A program made the position numbers and the translations under genes. From NCBI RefSeq assembly GCF_900167525.1, contig NZ_FUZQ01000006.1:62001-126000 (forward strand): DNA of 64,000 nucleotides. The letters are read 5' to 3'. Each line of letters begins with the position of its first letter. Within the stretch, counting starts at the first letter, position 1. This document shows, piece by piece, positions 54,934 through 63,984 of the stretch. This stretch comes from Krasilnikoviella flava (GTDB lineage Bacteria; Actinomycetota; Actinomycetes; Actinomycetales; Cellulomonadaceae). Below the pieces are notes generated by a model. It was not told the DNA's origin and did not search any database. It saw only the letters and a program-made list of their open reading frames with translations.

Positions 54934-55532
54934 CGGCCCGCGCACGACGTCGACAGGAAGGCGGTGATGTCCTTGGCGGCCGTCGTCGCGTCCGCCGTGT
55001 CGTCCGCGGTGATCGCGTCCGCGACCGCGGAGCTGACCGCGGACGCGTCGTCCTCGTCGACGTCCTGGAACGCCGTCACCGCACTGCCCAGGTAGTCCGC
55101 CATCGCGCCCCAGGGCTCCGCCAGGTCCTCGGGCGGCTCCGCCGCGGCCATCGCCTTGTCCGCGGTGCGGAAGCTCTGCACCAGCGCGCGGGGGTGCTCC
55201 GGGCTCAGGTCGACGAGCGCACGGTTGGTGGCGGACCAGGCCTGCTGGAGCTCGACGCACGTCTCGTGGTCGACCGCGGAGGCGTCTGCGTCGGCGTTGT
55301 CCTCGCTGCCGTCGTCGTCCGCGCCGGGCGAGGACGACGCGTCCCTCGAGCGGCTGGGCTCGCCCTCGACGCCCATGTCGAGGTCGCCGGGGATCGAGAC
55401 CGCCGGGGCGGGCTCCGCGACCGGCTCCTCGTCGGTGCCGGCCTGCCCGCAGCCGGCCAGCGCCGCCCCCGTGACGAGCATTCCCACGACGACGACCGGG
55501 AGCTGACGGGGCAGAAGGCGGGCACGACGCAT
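54930..55532 (-). CDS. Secreted lipoprotein, helical domain (paralogue B)
   Basis: A 200-residue lipoprotein. Signal peptide with lipobox LAGC near residue 28, an acidic Asp/Ser-rich linker, then the same domain as paralogues A and C: ETCVELQQAW at its start, EPPEDLAEPWGAMADYL mid-domain and a terminal Cys. The start ATG at 55530-55532 has AGGGGG directly adjacent; GTG at 55550 is an alternative. It is coupled to the methyltransferase by an ATGA overlap. The function of the domain is unknown. Confidence 0.8.
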   Translation of the reverse strand: MRRARLLPRQLPVVVVGMLVTGAALAGCGQAGTDEEPVAEPAPAVSIPGDLDMGVEGEPSRSRDASSSPGADDDGSEDNADADASAVDHETCVELQQAWSATNRALVDLSPEHPRALVQSFRTADKAMAAAEPPEDLAEPWGAMADYLGSAVTAFQDVDEDDASAVSSAVADAITADDTADATTAAKDITAFLSTSCAGR

Positions 55533-55610
55533 CCCCCTATGGTGCGTCACCGCTCGCGCGCGCGAGAAATCCCCCGCCGCGGTGCGGCGGCCTCGAGGCG
55601 CCCGGCGCGC

Positions 55611-56171
55611 TCAGCCCGTGGGCTCGTCCGACGCGCCGGCCTCGGCGCAACCCTCCTTGAGGAACGTCGTGACCCGGTTCGACGCCGCCGTCATCGCGGC
55701 GGTGTCCAGGCCGGCCAGCGCCTCGGCGACCGCCGACGACACGTCGTCCTCGTCGGCGAGCTCGATCTCGTCGGCGACCGTGCCGACGTAGGCCGTGACC
55801 GTGCGCCAGTCGTCCTGCACCGCCGTGGGCGGACGCACGTCGACGAGGGCGTCGCGGGCGCCGACGAACCCCCGGCGCAGGGTGGCCGGGTCGTCGGCCG
55901 ACATCCCGAGCTGCAGCGTCGCCGACCGCGACCACGCCGCCTGCACCACCGCGCACTCGTCGGCCGGGCCCGCCAGGGCGGCGCCCTGGGCCGACACGCC
56001 GTCGTCCGCCAGGAGGTCCGACGCGACGCCGGCGCCGAGTCCCGTCAGCAGCGCGACCGCCCCCACCGCGGCGAGGGAGGAGGGGCGGCGCCACGCCCCC
56101 GGCACCGGTCGCCTCAGGCGACCGACCAGGCCGCCCGACGGCCCGGAGGCTCGTCTCCCGCTGGCCCTCAT
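55611..56171 (-). CDS. Membrane-anchored helical-domain protein (paralogue C)
   Basis: A 186-residue protein with a hydrophobic N-terminal helix (SSLAAVGAVALLTGLGAGVAS) but no lipobox cysteine, so it is anchored or secreted rather than lipidated. The domain matches the other two paralogues: DECAVVQAAWSRSA, RPPTAVQDDWRTVTAYVG and a late Cys in KEGCAEAG. ATG at 56169-56171. It is upstream of paralogue B on the same strand, 78 bp apart, and probably arose by tandem duplication. Confidence 0.77.
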   Translation of the reverse strand: MRASGRRASGPSGGLVGRLRRPVPGAWRRPSSLAAVGAVALLTGLGAGVASDLLADDGVSAQGAALAGPADECAVVQAAWSRSATLQLGMSADDPATLRRGFVGARDALVDVRPPTAVQDDWRTVTAYVGTVADEIELADEDDVSSAVAEALAGLDTAAMTAASNRVTTFLKEGCAEAGASDEPTG

Positions 56172-56270
56172 GCTGCCGAAGGCTACCGGGACCTCCCGCG
56201 CCTCCGGAACGTCGTCGCAGGTGGGAGGGGGCCGCTTGACCCGAGGCGGCCGTTCGGCCAGATTACGCGC

Positions 56271-56813
56271 GTGACCTCTACCACGCCCGGCCTGTGGGTG
56301 CATCCCGAGAACGACCCGCGCGCGACGGGCGTCGACCCGGTCGGCGAGAAGGAGACGCTCTGGGAGTACCTCTGCCGGTACCGCATGACGCTGGTCATGA
56401 AGTGCGAGGGCCTGGACGCCTCGCAGCTCGCCCGCCGCTCCGTGCCGCCGTCGACCCTCTCGCTGCTCGGGCTGGTGCGGCACCTCGCGAACGTCGAGCA
56501 CCACTGGTTCCGCCGCGTGCTCCAGGGCCAGGACGAGCGCGGCCCGTTCGAGCTGCCCGGCTACCCCGACGTCGACTTCGACGGCGCCCTGCCGGACGCG
56601 ACCTGCGTCGACGAGGCCTGGGACGCCTGGCACCGCGCCGTCGAGGTCGCGGACGACTGGTTCGCCGGCGAGGACATGAACCGCGAGGTGGCGTACGACG
56701 GCGGCACCGTCGAGGCGCGCGACGTGCTGCTGCACGTGCTGGAGGAGTACGCCCGGCACATGGGGCACGTGGACCTGCTGCGCGAGTGCCTCGACGGGCG
56801 CACCGGGCTGTAG
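56271..56813 (+). CDS. DinB-superfamily DUF664 protein (mycothiol-transferase-like), copy 1
   Basis: A 180-residue four-helix DinB-fold protein. Signature pieces are MKCEGLDASQLARRSVPPST, LLGLVRHLANVEHHWFRR and EYARHMGHVDLLRE, with the His residues expected to bind a metal. DUF664/DinB proteins in actinobacteria include mycothiol-dependent S-transferases. GTG at 56271. Closely related to the gene at 61009, and the DNA matches are long and frequent, so the pair are recent paralogues. Confidence 0.85.
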   Translation: MTSTTPGLWVHPENDPRATGVDPVGEKETLWEYLCRYRMTLVMKCEGLDASQLARRSVPPSTLSLLGLVRHLANVEHHWFRRVLQGQDERGPFELPGYPDVDFDGALPDATCVDEAWDAWHRAVEVADDWFAGEDMNREVAYDGGTVEARDVLLHVLEEYARHMGHVDLLRECLDGRTGL

Positions 56814-56843
56814 CCCGCGCGGAGGCCGCGTAGCGTGCCGATC

Positions 56844-57716
56844 ATGTCGGTCGCGCGGAGCCTCCTCAGCGGAGTCCTGGTCCTGCTCGCCGTCCTCGCG
56901 GCGGTGCTCACCGTCCCCGCGCGGTACGTCGAGGGCACGCTCCTCGACACGGACGCCTTTGTGGCCGCCACCGCACCGCTCGCGGACGAGATCAGCACGC
57001 AGGACGCCGTCGCCGAGGCCCTGACGGACACGGTGGTCGGCCAGGTCGACTCGGGGCTGGTGGCCGGGGCGCTACGGCCCGTGATCGGCGAGGTGGCCGA
57101 CGTCTTCGTGCGGTCCGACGCCTTCGCGCCCGCGTGGGAGGAGGCCAGCCGGCAGGGGCACGCCGCCACGGTGGCCGTGCTCCGGGACGACAGCGACGTG
57201 GTCGACGCCGACGGCGGCGTGGTGACCCTGCCCCTCGACCCGTTCCTGGAAGCGGTCGGGCAGGCGCTGCGCGACCGCGGGCTGCCCGTCCCGGAGGGCT
57301 TCGCGCAGACCGGCGCGGACGTCGTCCTGTACGCGTCGGACGACCTGTCGACGGCGCAGTCGGCCGTCGCGGTGCTCGACCGGTGGACCCCGTGGGCGCT
57401 GCCGGCGACCGTGCTGCTCGCCGTCCTGGCCGCCCTCGTCGCCCGGCCCGGACGGCGTCTGCCCACGGTGGCCGTCACGGGCGGGCTGGTCGCGGTGGCG
57501 ATGCTGCTGTTGCTCGTGCTGCTGCCGGAGGCCGTGCACGCGGGCTTCGCCGGGCTCGACGTCGGCGCGTCGGGGCGGCAGGTGCTGGACGACGCCGTGG
57601 ACGCGCTGCTCGTGCCGCTGCGCACCCGGCTGTGGTGGGCCTTCGGCGTCGGGGCCCTGGTGGGCGTCGGGTCGGCGGTCGCGGCCGGGATGGTCCGCCG
57701 GGCCCGCGCCTCCTGA
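56844..57716 (+). CDS. Membrane protein of unknown function
   Basis: A 290-residue protein with a hydrophobic N-terminal helix (residues about 8-25), an extracytoplasmic stretch to about 178, then three more helices in the C-terminal third. The FVAATAPLADEISTQDAVAEAL segment looks like the two-pass integral membrane proteins found next to redox or cell-wall genes in actinobacteria. ATG at 56844 was preferred over GTG at 56835. No family was recognised with confidence. Confidence 0.7.
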   Translation: MSVARSLLSGVLVLLAVLAAVLTVPARYVEGTLLDTDAFVAATAPLADEISTQDAVAEALTDTVVGQVDSGLVAGALRPVIGEVADVFVRSDAFAPAWEEASRQGHAATVAVLRDDSDVVDADGGVVTLPLDPFLEAVGQALRDRGLPVPEGFAQTGADVVLYASDDLSTAQSAVAVLDRWTPWALPATVLLAVLAALVARPGRRLPTVAVTGGLVAVAMLLLLVLLPEAVHAGFAGLDVGASGRQVLDDAVDALLVPLRTRLWWAFGVGALVGVGSAVAAGMVRRARAS

Positions 57717-57723
57717 CGACGCT

Positions 57724-57755
57724 CCTGCCGCCCGGGTCCGGCCCCGGGCGGCAGG
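57724..57755. terminator. Bidirectional terminator hairpin
   Basis: CCTGCCGCCCGGG (57724-57736) pairs perfectly with CCCGGGCGGCAGG (57743-57755) around a six-base loop, between the membrane protein and the convergent carboxypeptidase gene. Confidence 0.85.
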
Positions 57756-57763
57756 TTGGCGGG

Positions 57764-60409
57764 TCAGGTGCCGGAGGCCGCCCAGAAGAGAGCCTGGGCA
57801 GCCTGGCCCAGGCCGCCCTTCGGGTGGGTGCGGAAGAACACCGACGTGCCGAAGACGACGGCCCGCGCCCCCGACTCCGCCTCGCCGGAGACCACGGCCG
57901 CCTGACCGGCCGCCGCGTCCGGCCCGTCCGACCCCGCGCCCGACGGCGCCCAGTGCCCCGCGAGGAGCGGCTCGACCGCGTCGTAGGACTGCTCGGCCGT
58001 GGTGCCCTCGCCGAGGTCCGTGAACCAGGTCGCCGGATAGACGAACGCCTGGTCCTGCGGGTGCGCGGAAAGGAACGACGAGCCCGCCGTGTCGACGTCG
58101 ACGATCCCGTTGCCCAGCACGTTGCCCGTGACCGCCGAGCCCTCGACGATCCCGTAGGTCTCCGCCACGGCGAACGCGGCTGCGGTGCGGCCGACGACCG
58201 AGCCGCCGTCGTCCACCCACTCCTGCACCGCGGAACGACCCGCGCCGCCGGCGGGCAGCGCCAGGGACGAGCCCACCCAGAGCACGTCGGCGTCCTCGAG
58301 CCCTGTCGTCCCGGTCGTCGCCCCCGCCTCGATGCCTGCCGCCGTGACCCGCACCAGGTCGTCGAACCCCAGCTCCGTGAGGGACAGCAGGTCGTCCTGG
58401 TTGCCCGCGTACGCGACCGTGAGGTCGTCGAGCTCCGCCGCCTCGTCCAGCCGGCGCAGCTCCTGCCGGGTCGCGGCCTCGAACGGGACGTCGTGCTCGC
58501 GCGCGACCTCCCGGACGGTCCGGCCGTCCCCGCGCCCGACGACGGCGCGACCGTCGTCCAGGAGCCAGACCGGGACGTCCTCCTCGAGCAGCGCGTTGAG
58601 GGCGCGGTAGTCCTCGACCCCCGCGACGTCGAAGGCGACGTGGCGGGCGCCGTGCGGCACGCGCGCGTCCGACGGCTCGCCGCGGAGCGGCACGACCTTC
58701 CCGACCGGCCGGTCCGTGGTCGACCCGACACGGTCGACCGTCGCCCCCCACAGGGACGACAGGCTCCACGCCGAGATGTCGTACATCGACGGCACCTTCG
58801 CCGAGATGTCGGTGCCCAGGTCGAGCAGGGCGTTCGCCAGACCCCGCAACGGCTGGTGCAGGTCGACGACGAACGAGCCCCGCGGGTACGTCGTGCCGTC
58901 GACACGGGTGCTGCGCGACAGCGTGCCCACCTCCACGCCGTGGAACAGGAGCTGGTCCACCAGCGCCTCGGCGTCCGCGGCCGATCGCTGCCCGTCGCCG
59001 ACCGGGATGACGTACGCCCGCGGCAGGTCGACCGGGTCCTGGTCGTCGACCACGTCCCAGTGCTGCTTCCACTCGTCCGGGCCGGGCACGGCCGCCACGT
59101 CGTCGACCGTCAGCGCGTCCTTCGGCTCCCCCGCCACGCCCCGGCGGAACGCCTCGATCTGGTCGGCCAGCATCGCGTCGTGGTGGCCGGCCACGTAGTC
59201 GATCATCGAGGTCATCGTCTGCTTCGCCACCGCCGTGTTGATCGCGGCGTCCTCGGGCGTGGTGGCCGGGCCGGTGCGTCCCTTCGGCAGCTCGACGGTG
59301 CTGGTCGTGGCGCCGTGGTACGCCGCGTACTGGGCGGTGAAGACCGGCGGGTAGTCGTCCCACCCGGAAGGTGTGTCGCGGTACGGGATCTTGATGAACC
59401 CGGTGTTCTCGTCGACGGCCTCGTCCGTGGCCGGGTCGTAGTAGGTGTTCCCGGGGATCTCGGCCGCGACCACGTCGTCCTCCACCTGGCGCGCGATCGC
59501 GTACCCGTGCGGGATGAACAGGTCGTACTCGTAGTTCTCGCCGTGCGGCGGGCCGCACGGCTCCACCTGCAGCACCTCGGTGTACCCGTGGAAGTCGGCC
59601 GCGTAGAGCGGCTGCAGCGCCTGCGCGGTCGCGACGAAGGACCGCGACTCCGGCGTCGCCCCGGTGATCATGTCGCGGTTGGCGTCGAGGCTCAGGCTCG
59701 TCGCCCGGGTGCCGAGGGTGCGGCCGTCGGGGTTGAGCGTCAGCGAGAAGTACAGCCGGTGGTCCTCGAGCAGGGACGCGGTGGCCGGGTCGTCGGACGT
59801 CGCCAGGTCCTCGATGACCTGCATCGCGGCGTCGGTGCCCTCCCACTCGTTGCCGTGGATGTTGGCGCTGATCCACAGCGGGGTCTTGTAGCCCGCCTCG
59901 AGGCGGCGATCGGACGCCGCCCGCTCCGGGGCGGTGCGGATCTCCTCCCGCCACCGGGTCTGCTGCGTCGTCTCGCGGCGGGACTCCGGCGCCGTCACGG
60001 TCACCAGGTACAGGTCGCGGCCCGCCGTGGAGCGACCCACCACCTGCGTCGACACGCGGTCGCTCGACGCCATGAGGGCCGTCAGCCGCGGGGCGATCTC
60101 GGCGTGGCTGATCGTGCCGTTGAGGTCGGTCGCGTCGTCGTCGTCCGGCGGGAACACGGTCAGGTCGGGCTGGGACGGGTAGGCGCGGGGCAGGTCGATC
60201 GCGCCGCTCGTCGTGCCCCCGCCGTGGCCGGGCCCGGAGCGCTGTGCCGTGCGCGCGAGCTCGGCGAACGACGCGGCGCCGGCCGACGCCGCGTCCCGCT
60301 CGGGCCCGCGCCCGGGCCGGTCCGGGCCGTCGGCGGCGGCGGTGCCGACGAGGGTCGTCGCCACGAGGGTGAGGGTGCCGAGCACCGCGACGGTGCGTGG
60401 GAGCTGCAT
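57764..60409 (-). CDS. Large secreted M14-family zinc carboxypeptidase
   Basis: An 881-residue secreted metallopeptidase. Signal peptide about 1-26. The zinc-binding HxxE is in NIHGNEWEG and the third ligand His in AADFHGYTE; catalytic Glu is in STVELPKGR, with SLDANRDM as the substrate loop. The catalytic domain (about 85-430) is followed by roughly 450 extra residues with Rossmann-like or glutamine-amidotransferase-like strands, as in some actinobacterial M14 proteins. ATG at 60407-60409 follows GAAGGAG. It removes C-terminal residues from extracellular peptides. Confidence 0.92.
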   Translation of the reverse strand: MQLPRTVAVLGTLTLVATTLVGTAAADGPDRPGRGPERDAASAGAASFAELARTAQRSGPGHGGGTTSGAIDLPRAYPSQPDLTVFPPDDDDATDLNGTISHAEIAPRLTALMASSDRVSTQVVGRSTAGRDLYLVTVTAPESRRETTQQTRWREEIRTAPERAASDRRLEAGYKTPLWISANIHGNEWEGTDAAMQVIEDLATSDDPATASLLEDHRLYFSLTLNPDGRTLGTRATSLSLDANRDMITGATPESRSFVATAQALQPLYAADFHGYTEVLQVEPCGPPHGENYEYDLFIPHGYAIARQVEDDVVAAEIPGNTYYDPATDEAVDENTGFIKIPYRDTPSGWDDYPPVFTAQYAAYHGATTSTVELPKGRTGPATTPEDAAINTAVAKQTMTSMIDYVAGHHDAMLADQIEAFRRGVAGEPKDALTVDDVAAVPGPDEWKQHWDVVDDQDPVDLPRAYVIPVGDGQRSAADAEALVDQLLFHGVEVGTLSRSTRVDGTTYPRGSFVVDLHQPLRGLANALLDLGTDISAKVPSMYDISAWSLSSLWGATVDRVGSTTDRPVGKVVPLRGEPSDARVPHGARHVAFDVAGVEDYRALNALLEEDVPVWLLDDGRAVVGRGDGRTVREVAREHDVPFEAATRQELRRLDEAAELDDLTVAYAGNQDDLLSLTELGFDDLVRVTAAGIEAGATTGTTGLEDADVLWVGSSLALPAGGAGRSAVQEWVDDGGSVVGRTAAAFAVAETYGIVEGSAVTGNVLGNGIVDVDTAGSSFLSAHPQDQAFVYPATWFTDLGEGTTAEQSYDAVEPLLAGHWAPSGAGSDGPDAAAGQAAVVSGEAESGARAVVFGTSVFFRTHPKGGLGQAAQALFWAASGT

Positions 60410-60555
60410 GGGTCTCCTTCTCGTCGTCGTCGGCGTGGACTCCGTCGTCCCGCCGGGGACCGCACCCGGAGGTCGTCCCGCGCCCCCAGCATGGCGTGCC
60501 GCGGGCAACTCGGCACGGCCGGAAACACAGAGTTCACCGGGCCGGCGCCCGCGCG

Positions 60556-60933
60556 TCACGACGCCCCGGAGGCCCCGTCGAGCCGTGCCACGAGCCGTGC
60601 GGGCGCCACCTGCCGGTAGGCGTCCTCGACGATCCCCGCCAGCTCGTCCCCGTCGACGTCGACGTCGAGCCGCACGCCGAGCCACCCGCGCACCCCCACG
60701 TACGGCGGGCGGAAGAACCGCTGCGGCTCCCTGTCGACCTGCTCCTCGAGCACGCCCGGTGCGGCAGCGCACCAGATGGCCCGCGGGCCGCCGTGGTGGT
60801 GGTCGGAGTACATGACGAACGACCGCCGCACGAACCAGGTGGGCTCGCCGTGGCTCAGCCGCTCGGTCGTCCCGGGCAGGGCGAGGCACAGCGCGCGCAC
60901 GCGTTCCAGCGGGTCGACGTCGTCGTCGGGCAC
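60556..60933 (-). CDS. MmcQ/YjbR-family protein
   Basis: A 125-residue protein of the MmcQ/YjbR fold: RALCLALPGTTERLSHGEPTW, then PYVGVRGWLGVRLDV, a CyaY-like alpha/beta DNA-binding shape. Members are widespread and mostly unassigned. GTG at 60931-60933. It sits between the carboxypeptidase and the second DinB gene, divergent from the latter by 75 bp. Confidence 0.88.
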   Translation of the reverse strand: MPDDDVDPLERVRALCLALPGTTERLSHGEPTWFVRRSFVMYSDHHHGGPRAIWCAAAPGVLEEQVDREPQRFFRPPYVGVRGWLGVRLDVDVDGDELAGIVEDAYRQVAPARLVARLDGASGAS

Positions 60934-61008
60934 ATCGTGACGCTAGCCCACCCCGGCGGCCGACGCGCCCGGGCAATTCCCTTGCGCACCCGCCGCAGGA
61001 GGAGTCGG

Positions 61009-61596
61009 ATGACCGCCATGACAGACCCCGTGACCACGTCCGAGCCACGCCGGTTCCCCGACATGTGGGTGGACCCCGAGGCCGATCCCCGCGAGCAGTG
61101 GGCCGACCCGGTGGGCGAGCTGCAGACCCACTGGTTCTACCTCAAGGCCTACCGGCACACGATCGCCATGAAGTGCGAGGGGCTCGACGCTGAGCAGATG
61201 GCCCGCCGCTCCGTCCCGCCGTCCACGCTGTCCCTGCTCGGGCTGGTGCGGCACCTGGCGAAGGTGGAGCACACCTGGTTCCGGCGGCGGCTCCAGGGGC
61301 AGCCCGACCTGCCGCCGCTCTACACCGCCGACGGCGGCCCGGACGCGGACTTCGACGGCGCCGTCGCCGACCCCGCCGTCGTCGAGGAGGCGTGGGCCAC
61401 CTGGCGTCGTGAGACCGAGGCCGCCGACGCCTGGCTCGCCACCCAGACGGACGCCGACATGGCTCGCACCGTCGAGCGCGACGGCGAGCTGCTGCCCGTC
61501 CGCGACGTCCTCGAGCACCTCGTCGAGGAGTACGCCCGCCACGCCGGGCACGCCGACCTGCTGCGCGAGTGCATCGACGGCCGCACCGGCCAGTAG
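61009..61596 (+). CDS. DinB-superfamily DUF664 protein (mycothiol-transferase-like), copy 2
   Basis: A 195-residue DinB-fold protein, paralogous to the gene at 56271: MKCEGLDAEQMARRSVPPST, LLGLVRHLAKVEHTWFRRRL and EYARHAGHADLLRECIDGRT. The metal-binding His residues are preserved. ATG at 61009 follows AGGAGGAG at good spacing; a later ATG at 61018 is possible. A long perfect palindrome lies between its stop and the convergent hppA stop. Confidence 0.87.
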   Translation: MTAMTDPVTTSEPRRFPDMWVDPEADPREQWADPVGELQTHWFYLKAYRHTIAMKCEGLDAEQMARRSVPPSTLSLLGLVRHLAKVEHTWFRRRLQGQPDLPPLYTADGGPDADFDGAVADPAVVEEAWATWRRETEAADAWLATQTDADMARTVERDGELLPVRDVLEHLVEEYARHAGHADLLRECIDGRTGQ

Positions 61597-61605
61597 CCCG
61601 GCCCG

Positions 61606-61697
61606 AGAGAACCCCGAGTCGCGAGAGAGAAGCTCGGACAGGACCGCACCCACGTACGGTCCTGTCCGAGCTTCTCTCTCGCGACTCGGGGTTCTCT
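61606..61697. repeat. Perfect inverted repeat, 41-bp arms, 10-bp loop, at the hppA 3' end
   Basis: Arms 61606-61646 and 61657-61697 are complementary at all 41 positions; loop 61647-61656. The left arm begins AGAGAACCCCGAG and ends GGACAGGACCG. It lies between convergent genes and overlaps the last two bases of the hppA stop codon. It is probably a bidirectional terminator, but the arm length is far beyond what termination needs. Confidence 0.92.
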
Positions 61698-63984
61698 ATC
61701 TCGCGGGGACGCCCGCCGTCTCGTCGGCCTGCTCGCGGTCGACGCGGGCCGCGCGCAGCCGGGACATGATGACCGCGCCGAAGGCGATCCCCGCCGCGAC
61801 GAGGGCGATGCCGATGCGCCACGCCTGGTTCGCGTCGGCGGGGACGCTCAGCATCACCACGGCGGGCGCGATGAGCAGCGACACCAGGTTCATCACCTTG
61901 ATGAGCGGGTTGATCGCCGGCCCGGCGGTGTCCTTGAAGGGGTCGCCGACGGTGTCGCCGATGACGGTGGCGGCGTGCGCCTCGGAGCCCTTGCCGCCGA
62001 ACGCACCGTCCTCGACGATCTTCTTCGCGTTGTCCCACGCGCCGCCGGAGTTGGCGAGGAAGACGGCCATCAGCACGCCCGCGCCGATCGCGCCGCCGAG
62101 GAAGCCGGCCAGCGGACCCACCCCGAGGCCGAAGCCCACGGCGATGGGCGCGAACGCGGCCAGGAGGCCCGGGGTGGCGAGCTCGCGCAGCGAGTCACGG
62201 GTGCAGATGTCCACTACCCGGCCGTACTCGGGCCGCTCCTCGTAGGTCATGATCCCGGGGTGCTCGCGGAACTGGCGGCGCACCTCGAAGACGATCGCCC
62301 CGGCGGCGCGGGTCACGGCGTCGATGGCGAGGCCGGAGAAGAGGAACACGGTGGCGGCGCCGAGGATCACCCCCACGAGCGTCACGGGCGACACGATCTC
62401 GAAGCTGAGCATGGCCGGGACCAGCCCTGCCCCCCGCTCGGCGACCTCGCCCAGGGCGGTCGACACGGCGTCGGCGTACGAGCCGAAGAGCGCGGTCGCG
62501 GCGAGCACCGCCGTCGCGATCGCGATGCCCTTGGTGATGGCCTTGGTGGTGTTGCCGACCGCGTCGAGGTCCGTGAGGATCTGCGCGGCCTCCTCGTCGA
62601 CCTCGCCCGACATCTCGGCGATGCCCTGCGCGTTGTCGCTCACGGGCCCGAAGGTGTCCATCGCGACGATCACGCCGACCGTGGTGAGCAGGCCACAGCC
62701 GGCAAGCGCCACGAGGAAGAGCGAGAGCCAGAGCGACCCGCCCGCGAGCAGGAAGACGCCGCAGATCGCGGCGGCGATCACACCCGCGGTGTAGACGGCG
62801 GACTCGAAGCCCACCCCGATGCCGGACAGCACCACGGTGGCCGCGCCGGTGCGCGACGTCGCCGCCACGTGCAGCGTGGGCTTCGATGTCGTGCCCGTGA
62901 AGTAGCCGGTGATCCACAGGATGATGCCCGCCAGGACGACGCCGATGACGACGGCCAGCGAGGCGACGACGCGCGGGTCGGCGGTGGCGTCGCCGAGCTC
63001 GGCGGTGCCGGACAGCTCGGCGAAGGAGGACGGCAGGTACACGAAGGCGGCGACCGCGGCCAGCAGGGCGCCGACGACCGCGGAGATGTAGAACCCGCGG
63101 TTGATCGCGGCGAGCCCGTTCTCGCTGCCGCGCACCCGGGTCACGAGCACGCCCAGCAGCGCGACGAAGGCGCCGACGGCGGTGACGATCAGCGGGAAGA
63201 CGAGGCCCTGCTCCCCCATCACGGCCTTGCCGAGGATGAGCGCCGCGACCAGCGTCACCGCGTAGGACTCGAAAAGGTCGGCGGCCATGCCGGCGCAGTC
63301 GCCGACGTTGTCGCCCACGTTGTCGGCGATGGTGGCGGCGTTGCGCGGGTCGTCCTCCGGGATGCCCTGCTCGACCTTGCCGACCAGGTCGGCGCCGACG
63401 TCGGCCGCCTTGGTGAAGATGCCCCCGCCGACGCGCATGAACATGGCCAGCAGCGCGGCGCCGAAGCCGAAGCCCTCCAGCACGGCGGGCGCGTCCGTGC
63501 GGTAGACCAGCACGACGAGCGCAGCCCCCAGCAGGCCCAGCCCCACCACGGACATGCCCACGACGCCGCCGGTGCGGAACGCGATCCGCGCGCCGTCGGC
63601 GCGCCCGTCGGGCCGGGTCGCGGCCGCGGCGACGCGCACGTTGGCACGCACCGCGAGCCACATGCCGAGGTATCCGATGGCGGCGGAGAAGCCTGCACCG
63701 ACGAGGAACGCGATGGACCGCCCCACCCGCACCCCGCCGTCTCCCGGCAGGAGGAACAGCAGCGCGAACACCACGACGGCGAAGAGCGCGAGGGTCCGGA
63801 ACTGGCGGCTCAGGTACGCCGAGGCGCCCTCCTGGACGCCCTGGGCGATCTCCTGCATGCCCGGCGTGCCCTCGGGGGCGGCCAGCACCTGTCTGCGCAG
63901 GGCCGCCGCGCACACGAGGGCGGCCAGCCCGATGACCGCGATGACCGCGACGATCGTGATGCTGCTGGATCCGAACGTGAGCAT
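61696..63984 (-). CDS. hppA: Membrane-bound proton-pumping pyrophosphatase, K+-independent type
   Basis: A 762-residue, about 16-helix H+-translocating pyrophosphatase that uses PPi to pump protons. The substrate loops DVGADLVGKVEQGIPEDDPR and DNVGDNVGDCAGMAADLFES are complete. In the diagnostic GNTTKA motif the K (instead of A) marks the K+-independent subgroup. The first residues are MLTFGSSSITIVAVIAVIG. ATG at 63982-63984 follows AAGGAGG. Complete within the window; the repeat at 61606 ends its transcript. Confidence 0.96.
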   Translation of the reverse strand: MLTFGSSSITIVAVIAVIGLAALVCAAALRRQVLAAPEGTPGMQEIAQGVQEGASAYLSRQFRTLALFAVVVFALLFLLPGDGGVRVGRSIAFLVGAGFSAAIGYLGMWLAVRANVRVAAAATRPDGRADGARIAFRTGGVVGMSVVGLGLLGAALVVLVYRTDAPAVLEGFGFGAALLAMFMRVGGGIFTKAADVGADLVGKVEQGIPEDDPRNAATIADNVGDNVGDCAGMAADLFESYAVTLVAALILGKAVMGEQGLVFPLIVTAVGAFVALLGVLVTRVRGSENGLAAINRGFYISAVVGALLAAVAAFVYLPSSFAELSGTAELGDATADPRVVASLAVVIGVVLAGIILWITGYFTGTTSKPTLHVAATSRTGAATVVLSGIGVGFESAVYTAGVIAAAICGVFLLAGGSLWLSLFLVALAGCGLLTTVGVIVAMDTFGPVSDNAQGIAEMSGEVDEEAAQILTDLDAVGNTTKAITKGIAIATAVLAATALFGSYADAVSTALGEVAERGAGLVPAMLSFEIVSPVTLVGVILGAATVFLFSGLAIDAVTRAAGAIVFEVRRQFREHPGIMTYEERPEYGRVVDICTRDSLRELATPGLLAAFAPIAVGFGLGVGPLAGFLGGAIGAGVLMAVFLANSGGAWDNAKKIVEDGAFGGKGSEAHAATVIGDTVGDPFKDTAGPAINPLIKVMNLVSLLIAPAVVMLSVPADANQAWRIGIALVAAGIAFGAVIMSRLRAARVDREQADETAGVPAR

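Noticed and set aside
57134-60619. 1161-residue plus-strand frame opposite the M14 carboxypeptidase
   Set aside because: It is antisense to a protein with complete zinc and catalytic motifs. It has no recognisable motif of its own.
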